Of a DNA stretch of 64,000 nucleotides, positions 22,052 to 33,986 are shown piece by piece. Under the pieces are notes generated by a model. It had not been told where the DNA came from and searched no databases. It saw nothing but the letters and a program-made list of their open reading frames with translations. Source of the stretch: Sclerotinia nivalis. Lineage: Eukaryota > Ascomycota > Leotiomycetes > Helotiales > Sclerotiniaceae. The stretch lies in the NCBI GenBank assembly GCA_029531795.1, contig JAPEIS010000008.1, positions 2,170,001 to 2,234,000 on the forward strand, written 5' to 3'. A program made the translations under genes and the position numbers. Every line of letters begins with the position of its first letter. Positions within the stretch are counted from its first letter, which is position 1.

Positions 22052-25000
22052 TTTAAATCTTACGACCTCGAGTCGTATTTCTTAAATGCAATTTTATATA
22101 TTTCCTTCTCGTCTTCCTTCTTCTTTCGAATTATACTTGGGTATCGTTGTAGTATTAAAGAATGATATAATTCAGGACCTGCTGAATAGACAGAAGTTCC
22201 CAAATGAAAGTAATCGAGAAGGGGAATAAATTATTGAATGAATGTCAATGATGAAAGCCTACAAAGTAAAGACAAAAAAGTCGTCAGTTAAATTCCACTC
22301 TAATCTGCGACATATCGCAAAAGAAGAATCACAATATTCAAGAAGAGATTCAGAATAAAAATGCCATTCTCCCGGATATCAAACATACCTATACTCAATG
22401 CCTGCACCGATGGCTATCCCAAGATCAGCAATTAATAGAGAAAAATATGTGAGGAGCAGAGCAAGAGAAGAGCAATCTCAAAGAAAGAGGAGAGATGAAT
22501 GGTACAACAAGCAAAAGAGAAAAAGAAACGAGAAACTTTCTGCCAAGGAGATAGAGATAGAAAAAGGTAATATCACAATTCTATCAGAACATCACGTTTA
22601 AGCATGGGAAACAGGATGGGATGGCCTGACAATAGATTCGTATGTTGGTGTCTGAGCAAAATTCATAGAACAATTGCAGTCTCATGGGTTCGAGGGCACA
22701 GAAACTTCGCGTCTCTTTTGTTGCAATGGGTGGTCAGATAGAGGGGCTTCGAAACAGAGATATGCATTGCGTAGCACTCGGCATATTTGACTAGGGTTTG
22801 TAGGGTTTAGTCGCGTCAGCTTTTGGGTTTCTTCATTATTCGAAAGAGGAAATCCTTTCATAAGGATTGCCGAAATGGATGGGAGAGATGGGAGAGATGG
22901 GAGAGATGGTTGAGCGGGAGTATTGGGGATTGATGTTGCATGGGTTGAGAGGGGCCGTGGTTGGTCTGTTTGATATGGGGAACTAAATTAGATGTGGAAA
23001 ATCTTAATAAAAGCGAGGATGTGCGACAAATATTGCCCTACGGAGTATACTTGAAGGATTTGTAGATCATTTACTTAATAAATTATTGCTTGAGTTGACC
23101 AATTGATCCCACGGTGCGAGGATTTGAGTGCATATTAATTTGGTATTGAATCAATCGTTGAAAATAGATCGGTGGCAGCATACTAAACCTATCTAGATCA
23201 AAATCTAACCAACAATACAACCCAAATCCCCCTTCACCAAAAACCTTCCCATCCCATCATACATTTCTCACCCGCCACACCAACCGCGTTTGAGATCCTC
23301 CAAATACGATACATTTTCAATTTTTCACCTCCGTATCGTTTGAGAAATCCCAGTACGAAACCTGCCCAGAGCGTAGCTTGCATGGCGAATGTCGCAATGC
23401 AAAAAACTGAAACTAGAATCACATAAGCTACTTAAAAATGGTGGCCAATCAGAGGTTAACTCCATGCTTACTACACTAGGGTGTTTGGTACATTGATATG
23501 ATGAATAATGTATGTCGACGCTCAGTTCGTACGTAGTTGGGCGCGGTAAGCCTTATCATATTATTCATTTTCAATGGCTTTTCGACTTCATATTATAGAT
23601 TATGGATTATTGTCATTGGCAATGATACCGCCCAAGTCTCTCCCAAAGCTTAATTACGCCCCGTGGATAACACAGTACATTGGCAACGGTATCTTTATTT
23701 CTCTATACCAAGAACTCTCACCCGATACATCACGCCATATCCAAGACCGCGGGTATGATCTCCAAAATCTAATCATCTAATTCACAACACGAGACATCCA
23801 AGAAAGATCTCCTGTATGGATATATCCAATATGATGTGACGTATAACCGCCCAAATAGGTACCTATACAATATCAGCAACTTCTCCCGAGTCTTCTACAC
23901 TCCCGCTATCGTGTTCCCCCTTCAATTCGTAATCCTGATTTATATCCTTCCCGTCGATCCTCCTTTGCTATACTCTTTACATACATCCGCTCTTATTACA
24001 CTCTCCATCCTTAGCCTTACATGTACAATTGCAACCACAGCCGCAATCTCAAACACCAAGTATAAGGATACTCATCACAGATTCCCAACCCGCTTCAAAT
24101 TTAACATTTATTCTGCTTCATATACCCCAAGTATATTTCAACATCAGCCATATAATCATTATCCCCTCTATCCCCTCCCTCCATCTCCAAACATCCAAGA
24201 TCTTACATGGATCCAGATCAGTTCACATATTGGATTCAGACCTACTTTTAATGATGGAAACATATATGTAGAATGCAATCAATTCCAACCTCAAGATCAC
24301 ACACCCTGTACGATATATTCTGAAATATAGACCTGGACTTCTGAACAATCTGTAGCCCCAAAAAATCAACAAATCTTTCCTCTATAGATACTTCTTTAAA
24401 TTTCCGAATAATGATCTACTTATACGATAAACTTTCCAATCATAATCCTACAATCTCTCTCTCATCTCTACCTATAGGGTCCCCAACAGCAACGCAGCAT
24501 GAAGAACTTCAGCCCCAACTTTCAAGATACATTGATGAATATTCATCTATATATATCTATCTAAATGTGATTTTACATGACTCTATATTGTATAATACAA
24601 TTGTTGTTCAAATGTATTGAAATCCCAGTATTTTCTAAAAGTATTTTTCGTTACTACATAATACTCAACCTATCATCATCATCATCGACTCTCCCTTCCA
24701 AACGTTCTAAGATCAGATATTTATTGCATATATATATATATAATATATACCAAAACCCACCACCAAAACTTATTACCAAAAACCCATATCTAACCACTCT
24801 TTCCCTCTATATTATACAATATAACCAAAAAGAAATATACTCCCCCCCTTCTCCCCTCCTCTCCTCTACCATCTTTATCTCCTCCCCTCTTTTTCTCCCA
24901 CTCCCCACCTCACCCCTCCGCCAACCATCCAATCCCCAAACCCAACCCTCCCCTCAAACCTTCACCTACAAAACCATACATCCTGACCTCTCCCCTCATC

Positions 25001-25221
25001 TCACCCCACATCCCCTCCAAACATACACGTTACCATAAACCCTCCACCCCCCCCAATTCCTATAATTCCTCCCAAGCCGCCTTCAAATCCGCACCTATTG
25101 CATTGATTCACATATTCACTCATTTCTCACCCATTATACAGTATCAAAAACAAACCACTCCACCACATCCTCAACCGCCACAGAAGGGAATAGAATATAA
25201 TACTTACACTTATCTATAATT

Positions 25222-25312
25222 ATCCATACCCATCCATACCCATTCATACCCATCCATACCCATTCATACCCATCCATACCCATTCATACCCATCCATACC
25301 CATCCATACCTA
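25222..25312. repeat. Minisatellite of 10-bp units (CCCATCCATA / CCCATTCATA)
   Basis: About nine tandem units alternate between CCCATCCATA and CCCATTCATA, giving a partial 20-bp higher-order period. A related short stretch recurs near 25334..25350. It lies in gene-free DNA upstream of noxB. Confidence 0.8.
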
Positions 25313-25369
25313 CAATACATCACATCACATCATACCCATCCATACCTATCTATACCTTTATCAAAAACA

Positions 25370-25422
25370 ACCAAACAACCAAACAACCAAACAACCAAAC
25401 ACCCAAACACCCAAACACCCAA
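25370..25422. repeat. 8-bp tandem repeat CCAAACAA changing to CCAAACAC
   Basis: About three CCAAACAA units are followed by about three CCAAACAC units. The single-base change spread over neighbouring units suggests slippage expansion. No function is evident. Confidence 0.7.
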
Positions 25423-26328
25423 CCCACAAAAGAAGGAATAAATAGAATCCATAAAGATCCACAAGGCAAGAAATCAGAGATCAAAGCCCAAAACAAATAA
25501 TCTAAAAAGAAGAAGAACTAACTCTTATTCTTATTCTTATTTATAAATCCATACACATATAAATACAAAGAAAACAAACTGACCCTTGTGATCATGATGT
25601 CTCACTGGTTCACTGGCTTCCAGGAGACTCATTGACCAAAGAAAATAGAAGCTGTTCATTTCGTTACCAATCATGCTCATTATGCTCCTTGTTTCTGAGG
25701 AGTAAATACATAGATAGATAGTACTCAAGATTCATAACATACTCCCTTCTTTCACAGGTATCACCCACTTCTAACTTCACTCATCCGCATCTCATTCACA
25801 ACCCAACTTCACCTCACCTATCAAAAATCACGACCAAAAAATCAAAAGGAACAACACATCACAAAATGAGAAAAGCTCCGAGTAATGCTATGGACCTGAA
25901 TATCAATGACTAGGAGGATAGTAAGAAAAAGGTGACGATGACAACCTATCCATCATGTAACATGATTATCTATTTCCCCAACGCTCATCCCTTATTCATC
26001 ATCCATCACATTGCATTCTCCCGATATCTATCCTCCACAAATCTTCTCAACCTCTCCCACGATTCCTACCCCAATCCATCGCAAAATATTCCCCAAGCAG
26101 TAGCGCTTACAATCCTGCCATGTAATGTGTTTCGTGTAAAAGAGTAAAGTACCTAAGTGAACCCAGACCAAAAAGTTGTTCATCGAATTTCGTTGACGCC
26201 AGCAAATCCTTTACGCAATAGGATAGAAGAAAAAAGATAGAGAGAACACAGAGGAAATTCGTTAACCCATCCATTATTCCTATCCATCATGCCTTGTCAA
26301 ATGCAATTTGAAGGTTATAGAGGGTAAT

Positions 26329-27241
<913 letters not shown>

Positions 27242-28600
27242 TTTGAAGTATGTATTATTTTGTATGGAAAGTGGTGTATGGTAGGAAGGTTTTGGTCGAG
27301 TACGTTGATGGATTTCTCGAGGTCGCAGTAAGTTATGGATTTGTGAGTAAGTGGGCTGGGATTTCTGTTAGACACGATTTTGTTGTTAGCGACAACCAAA
27401 AAAACACGCGAGCGGCTATGCCGAAGATGACGGAAGAGGATAGAGAAAGTGGGTATGAAATGGAAAGAGAAGAGAGCGGTAAAATCATGTAACTCTTTTT
27501 TGAAGTTATACAGATATATGAACAAGTACATAGAAAATAGTATAGAGATTTTTAATGGAATAATAAATACATACCAAAAGATTACCGACTTTATGGTTGT
27601 CGAAGGAGTATTCTTGAATACTTGAGGACCTAGGTAGGAAGAAAGAAAGAAGAAGTTGTTTTAAAAGGTGGGATATTTTTTGGATTTAGTTGTAAGGTTT
27701 TATTAAGAAGTCGCAAGTCTTGAGTCTGAATCTGAATCTGTGTCTGTGTTGTTCTTATTTGGGTTTTCTTGGGCAGTTGTTTTGTTTTTGCTTTGCCTTG
27801 TGCCTTGGCTTTATGTCTGATTTGGATTGCAAAGAAGCCACGAAGTGTCGGTGCTGCACAGATTAGGCGATTCCCTGTAGTTCTACTATACTGTGATAAC
27901 TTCACCGTATGGCTTTTTCTTGATTACTGATACATCGTTCATCTACAATATTTATTCACTTCTCTTATTAAGAATTAAAGAGTTCATTCGCTCAATTTTA
28001 TACTATTAGGTATATTGTACATTATAGAATATAAAAGATTCAACTCGAAATCACTTGAACATCTATTGGATTATTAATTTCTTATCAAACACTTATTACA
28101 ATTGTGAGCAATCAAAATTGGAATGATGGCTATGCCATTCGGAAATAGATGCCATCAACATCAACATTATCTTCAATTTTCAATTCATTTATGGAATATA
28201 CCTACCTAGGTACATAAAATATTATGGTTCCAATACCTGCATGATGACTTTCATCATTCTTTCACCACCCGAAGATGTCCGAATGGTGGCAAATTTCAAG
28301 CTTTTCCTCCCTAAAATTGAATATATTGGACTATTTCATGTTAGACAAGAAATAAGATATACGAGATTGGTTTCACCAAAAAGGTCAAGACATTATTCAC
28401 ATTTAAACTCCTTTATTCAAAAAAGGTACTCCATAATAGTACAACCTTTCGATTCCTCCTATTCACCTTTTTCCACAAAGAAACTTCATATCAAGAATCT
28501 TGAACCGACACCTTGATCACATTTTACTTCTACATGATTCAATCAACTATATTCCTGTTTCCATTTGCTGGCTCGCTCAAATCGATTCAATTCAATTCAA
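27242..28600. other. Intergenic region between UBC4 and GCDH
   Basis: No gene is supported in 1.36 kb. Open frames at 27232..27531 and 27630..27905 on the minus strand are low-complexity and overlap the probable UBC4 5' leader and promoter. Confidence 0.6.
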
Positions 28601-30011
28601 TTAACAAAATGCTTGAATACCAGTGATGGCTCTCCCAAGAATCAAACCTAATGTATTGGTTAGCATCAATTCGAATCACACCATATACTAAGAACAAAAG
28701 GCACAGAGACAACTTACAATGAATATCACTTTGTCCTTCATATGTTTGTGTAACAAACAAATTCGAAACATGTCTTCCAATACCATACTCATCACTTGCA
28801 GCATTACCACCAAATATCTCTTGTAATGTTCTTGCATTTCGAAGTGCAGCATCGCAATTCTGTCTCTTAATCATACTGATCATCTCTGGTGCTGCTTCCC
28901 CCTTGTCCTTGAGTCTTCCTACTTGAACACAAGCGAGTGTACCAAAAGCAGCATCTGAGACAGCATCTGCCAGCTTCTTCTGGATGAGTTGATATTTGGC
29001 TAGTGGATTGCCTTTGAATTGTTTTCTCTCAAGAGCATATGTTCTAGCTCTATCGATACAATCCTCGAGTGCACCTGTCATTCCCCAAGCAATTCCATAT
29101 CTTGCACTATTCAAACAAGTAAATGGACCTCGAAGACCCTCAACTGTTTGGAACATATTTGCTTCAGGTACTGGACATTCATCGAGTTGAATCATCCCAG
29201 TCAAAGAAGCTCGAAGTCCATTTTTATTCTTCAAAGTAGGTGTTTCCAAAGTTCCTGGTGGACAGTCCGCTCGATCAATGATAAAACCTTTAATCTTTCC
29301 AGTCTCCTGCAACTTGGCCCATACCAAGAATACATCTGCGATTGGAGAGTTTGTGATCCATGTCTTAGCTCCTGATATTGAATAATATCCTTTCTTTGTA
29401 GGATGTGGTTTCGCAGTTGTCTCCATGGATCCAGGATCGCTACCGTGATTTGGCTCTGTTAAACCAAAGCAACCTAACAGTTTTCCCTTTGCCAATTTTG
29501 GCAAGTATTTTTCCTTTTGTTCTTGTGTGCCGAATTCATCAATGCCACCCATTACTAACGAAGATTGTACTGACATTCCGGATCGATATCCACTGTCGAC
29601 TCGTTCAACCGCTTTTGTGATAAGCCCAGAAGCAACATTCGATACACCAGCACAATCATAACCATTAATTGTGGCTCCTAACAATCCCAATTCTCCCATT
29701 TCCTCAAGTATCTTTCGATCATAATGTTCGTCTCGATATGCCTCTATTTGACCCTTCATTTAGCTTGCGCTCCCAAAACCACAACAATCAAACTCACGCA
29801 AAACTCGAGGTAACATTCGTTCCTGACAATATTGCTCTGCAGTTTCCGAAATAGCTATTTCCTCTTCCGTAAAGAGATTTTGTGCTCGCAGAGGATCTTT
29901 CCAATCAAATGGTTGCGGGGTAGCACGAGTAGCGAAGCCTCTCGTTGCGATAGCTACCGGTCTCCTGTTTGCCAATTGTCTCCTAGCATTTCGTAATAAA
30001 GGTCTATACAT
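28601..30011 (-). CDS. GCDH: Glutaryl-CoA dehydrogenase, mitochondrial
   Basis: Exons are 29798..30011, 28718..29743 and 28601..28647, with introns of 54 and 70 nt. The product is 428 residues. The start MYRPLLRNARRQLANRR is rich in Arg and lacks acids, a mitochondrial presequence. FDWKDPLRAQNLFTEEE opens the mature enzyme. Family motifs include GYRSGMSVQSSLV, LTEPNHGSDPGSM (FAD and substrate binding), GAKTWITNSP, GLRASLTGMI, and QTYEGQSDIH with the catalytic Glu. The short last exon restores LILGRAITGIQAFC. The flavoenzyme oxidises and decarboxylates glutaryl-CoA to crotonyl-CoA in lysine and tryptophan breakdown, passing electrons to ETF. It is divergently arranged with FEN1. The second acceptor is AAATAG at 29744; it gives the expected LQAYRDEHYDR and avoids reading a false start (MKGQIEAY). 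Confidence 0.95.
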
Positions 30012-30570
30012 GTTGGAATTCTTCAAGTAATTCGGATTCTCATTTGAAGAACGAAATGAAAGAGGGATTGTTGAGTATGAACACTGCCCCAGATATACTA
30101 AAGTTAAGGATGAACTAATCCGGGCCACCATTCATTTGACTTTGGAGCTCCGAGGCATGTTCGGACACAAAATGGCTGTCTATCCGGGTGTACATATTGC
30201 GTCAACCATACGATGGGTGGTGGGTCAATATGAAGATGGACAAAATCACCATAGACGACGTATATGATACGAGCTAAACAGGTTGACAAATCTTTATATT
30301 TCGGATCATTAGTGAAATTTTGGTAGTAAGTTGATTTGCACCAGCGGCCCCCAAAGACTTCACCCCCGCAAACGGATCGGATGATGCCTGAACTTATAGC
30401 GGCTGTTGCCTAAGGCTCAAACCACTCAACGCGAGAAGATCGCGCTACATGCACGTCATTCGCGTCAACTCCAAAATCTATGTGATCCAAAATCAAAAGA
30501 CCTCTTCCTTACCTTTCCACAACCAAATCAAAAATTAACATCGACATATTAATAAAATACCACCGCGATC
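30012..30570. promoter_or_regulatory. Divergent promoter GCDH / FEN1
   Basis: These 559 bases separate two start codons facing away from each other. Near FEN1 lie ACGCGA at 30429..30434 and its inverted copy TCGCGT at 30460..30465. They resemble the MBF core ACGCG that drives G1/S genes, including yeast RAD27. Site function is inference. Confidence 0.5.
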
Positions 30571-31922
30571 ATGGGTATCAAACAATTGATGTGTATCATC
30601 AAGGATGAAGCTCCTGATGCTGTTAAAGAAGGAGAAATTAAAAATCAATTTGGCAGGAAAGTTGCTATTGTAAGTAGCTTACTGCTATTCTATACTTATT
30701 TTGCGCAATTGTCTAACTTTTCATCTAGGATGCGTATGTACCTTCGACATTAATCTTTATAAGTTTCAGAAACTAATACCTACCAGATCCATGTCTATCT
30801 ATAGTTTCCTCATCGCCGTCCGCTCTGGAGGTGAAATGCTCACAAACGAAGAGGGGGAAACTACCTCCCATTTAATGGGAATGTTCTACCGTACTCTCCG
30901 TATTGTCGATAATGGTATCAAACCAGTCTACGTTTTCGATGGCGCACCACCAAAACTCAAGTCGGGCGAATTAGCAAAACGTTTCCAGCGTAAAGCAACG
31001 GCTACAGAAGGATTAGAAGAAGCCAAAGAAACCGGTACCGCAGAAGATATTGAGAAGTTTTCAAGGCGAACTGTTAGAGTGACCAGAGAACATAATGCGG
31101 AATGTCAGAAATTATTAAAGTTGATGGGAATTCCATATATTATCGCGCCAACAGAAGCAGAGGCACAATGTGCTGTATTGGCTAGAGCGGGAAAGGTTTA
31201 TGCGGCGGCGAGTGAGGATATGGATACATTATGTTTTGATTCTCCTATTCTTCTACGACATCTCACTTTTAGTGAGCAACGCAAAGAACCTATTCAAGAA
31301 GTTATTTTGGAGAAAGTCCTTACAGGTTTAAATATGGATCGCAAACAAGTAAGAAACCCTGACATTCCCTAAATTGGCGCAATGCTAACGCAACCCAAAG
31401 TTCGTAGATCTCTGCATCCTCCTCGGTTGCGATTATCTCGACCCCATTCCCAAAGTTGGTCCACACACCGCCCTTAAACTCATCCGCGAACACGGTGATC
31501 TAGAAACCCTCGTCGCATGGATCAAAGCCGACAAAAAAGAACGTTATACCATTCCAGAAGATTGGCCCTACCAAGATGCTCGCGAACTATTCTTCAACCC
31601 TGATGTCCGCCCTGCCGATCACGAAGACTGTGATTTCAAATGGGAAGCCCCTGATATCGAAGGACTTGTCAAATTCCTCGTCGTGGAAAAAGGTTTCTCT
31701 GAAGATCGTGTTCGCAGTGCTGCTCAAAAACTTACCAAGAATCTCAAATCATCACAACAAGCTAGATTAGAGGGATTCTTCAAACCAATCCCAAAGACAG
31801 ATGAAGAGAGAGCGAGTTTGAAACGCAAAAATGATGAGAAAAATGAGGCGAAGAAAAAGAAGGTTAAGGATGAGAAGAAGGAGAAAGCAAAGGCGAAGGC
31901 GAAGCCTAGGGGTACTGCTTAG
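30571..31922 (+). CDS. FEN1: Flap endonuclease 1 (FEN1/Rad27)
   Basis: Four exons: 30571..30669, 30729..30733 (only 5 nt), 30787..31348 and 31401..31922. The introns are 59, 53 and 52 nt. The product is 395 residues, normal for FEN1. Exon 1 ends GRKVAI; the 5-nt exon GATGC gives Asp34 and starts Ala35; exon 3 continues [16 protein letters not shown]. Metal-binding residues are visible in D34, [18 protein letters not shown] and ASEDMDTL, and [10 protein letters not shown] after the third intron. Near the C-terminus, [10 protein letters not shown] is the PCNA-binding PIP box, followed by a Lys-rich nuclear tail. The enzyme removes 5' flaps in Okazaki fragment maturation and long-patch repair. 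Without the microexon the catalytic Asp34 is lost and the frame breaks. Identity is very secure. Confidence 0.97.
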
Positions 31923-33986
31923 GTGGTTTAGGGGCGGCTTCTGGAGACGTCAAAGGAGAAATGTGTATCATCTGCTATATTAGGGCTTGGTTCAAAGGCG
32001 TACATGCATTAAACGAAAGGAAAGGGGGCAAATGGAGTTTAAACGGTGCAAGCATACCACATTTTTGACTATCCATGAATTGGATAAGATGGCGGTATAT
32101 TGAGATGTAGCAAAATCTATTAGCTACCAATAAATACCTGAAATGTATTAAATACATTCATCATTAATCACAAAGATCATCTTTTTCCGTCTATCGGTCT
32201 ATTATTCTCCTCTCCTGGCGGAGTCGAATAGTTTCTCTATTATGCATTAAATCTAATCTAATAAATTCTAGTCATTGCTCTTCTCTTTGCAAGGAATATC
32301 TAGTAGGTACTTAATACTCAAGACCTAATACTTAGGAAAACCTAATACTCCCTCATACTCATCCTCTCTTCTGTCCGCGTATTGTTCAATCTATCAATCT
32401 ATCAACCTATATCCTACACCCTATCAAAACCAGCGGTGGAAAAGTTGTTACTTTATTGGATATCTATATATATTTTACCAACTAGGTAGATCTCTTCTAA
32501 TTATTTTCTATCTCATATCATCTTACTCTTCTCTTTGTTTTCTGCATCAATTTCATTTCATTCATTTTTTTCGCTCACCCTCCCATTCCATTCCATCCCA
32601 TCATTTTAAATCTTCTTTAAAAGCTAGGTATCCTATCCTATCCTATCCAACTTATCCTATACTATCCTATTCTATTTCTATCTTTTATCTCTTATTCCGT
32701 TTATAAAACATCTCCTTTCAATTTTTATTAAATCATAAAATTATAAATATAACTTCACTAAACATCATACTTTAATTTGTGATTAGTACTAGATATTTAT
32801 ATTATATCATCTCATCTGAGCTCATATCATCCTATCATTATTATAACCTCAAATCAAAAACCTTTCACTATCTACCTTCTAATTACCTTCTCCTCTCATC
32901 TTTTCTTTTTATTTTTCCTTTCATCTATTATATTTCCAATCAATCTAATATCTATATATACCTACCTAACACTCAATTCGTCCACCTCATCCCATCCACC
33001 TCATCCCATCTATCTATTTAACCCCTAATCTGCTTTCACTCTTCACCCTCTTCACCCTCTTCACTCTTCACCCTTCATCCTCTCCATTCTTCAATATTCT
33101 CTCTCAATATATCCTCTTCACATTTACCCCCTCATCCTCCAAACCCCCAAACCACCTAACATCTATCCATCCATTTAACTACCCATTACCTATATCTATA
33201 TATTACCTATACCCTCCAATCCAAAATTCCCCTACTATCCATTCCCTCACTCCCTCACTCCTCAATCCCCCCATCACCCAATCCCCCGCCTACTCATTCA
33301 CCCACTCACAAACCCGTCTTCATTCAAACTCATTCATTCAAACTTATAAATCACCTACTTATTTGCCCAACAAATATATCCCATATCATTTCACTTTATC
33401 CAAAGTACTGACTGGGTATACACTTCAATTCACTTCGCTTGATTCCACTCTTCCTTCATGCTCCGTCAGCCAAATACACAAGTCAACTCAGCTCATCTCC
33501 ATTCCATTTCCATAAACTCTAACTAACTCTCAAAACAATAAAATCCAACCCTGATTTAAACTCAATTCAACATCAAGATCTCAGTTCTTGATAATGATTA
33601 TTCTATTATTATATTATTCTTTCTTTTCTATTCTAACCTATTCATTTCTTTTCTATTCTAACCTATTCTATCCTTTCTATTCCTACTAATCATTCAATGA
33701 TTATCAGTTAATCAATTTTAACCCCCATCAAACCGTCCAGCCATCCAACCACCAATAACCCATCCAACCCATCCGTTCTCTAAACCATAAGACTAATAAT
33801 CCTTTATACAAATAAAAAAAACCTAACAGCTATTCCATACTCAAACCCTCATCTCCCTTTCCACTCCACTTTCTCTTCTTCCCGGTCCAGACAACCATTC
33901 CATCACAGCCATCCATATCCATATCCATATCCATACACATAATCCCCTCATCCCCCCTCAAACCCCCAAAAAAGAAACCCTATTTC
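31923..33986. other. Pyrimidine-rich intergenic region between convergent genes
   Basis: No gene is supported in 2.06 kb. From about 32200 to 33980 the plus strand is dominated by C and T, with short repeats such as TATCCTATCC near 32640 and a 24-bp TTCTTTTCTATTCTAACCTA-type unit repeated at about 33621 and 33645. Such tracts look more like a long leader or promoter than a 3' flank, yet both neighbours converge here. Confidence 0.5.

Larger units (their letters stand above)
22052..26328. other. Long intergenic region upstream of noxB
   Basis: I support no gene in these 4.3 kb. Open frames such as 22398..22601, 23234..23422, 23836..24330 and 24577..25038 lack domains and are low-complexity. 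A TACGGAGTA motif lies at 23039, a CCCATCCATA-type minisatellite at 25222..25312 and a CCAAACAA/CCAAACAC run at 25370..25422. The part next to 22051 should hold the noxB promoter. Confidence 0.5.

Noticed and set aside
22398..22601. 67-codon Arg/Lys/Glu-rich frame near the noxB 5' end
   Set aside because: No family, low complexity, and it lies where the noxB promoter is expected. A short uORF or real micro-gene cannot be excluded but is not supported.
24577..25038. 153-codon plus-strand frame
   Set aside because: Ser/Pro/Tyr-rich low complexity through a C-rich tract; no domain.
25222..25422. CRISPR-like tandem array
   Set aside because: Units are 8-10 bp and directly adjacent without spacers, so these are minisatellites, and the genome is eukaryotic.
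29739..29759. Start codon MKGQIEAY for a shorter glutaryl-CoA dehydrogenase
   Set aside because: These bases are the end of an intron. Splicing at 29744 joins MLPRVLQ to AYRDEHYDR as the family requires and keeps the mitochondrial presequence.
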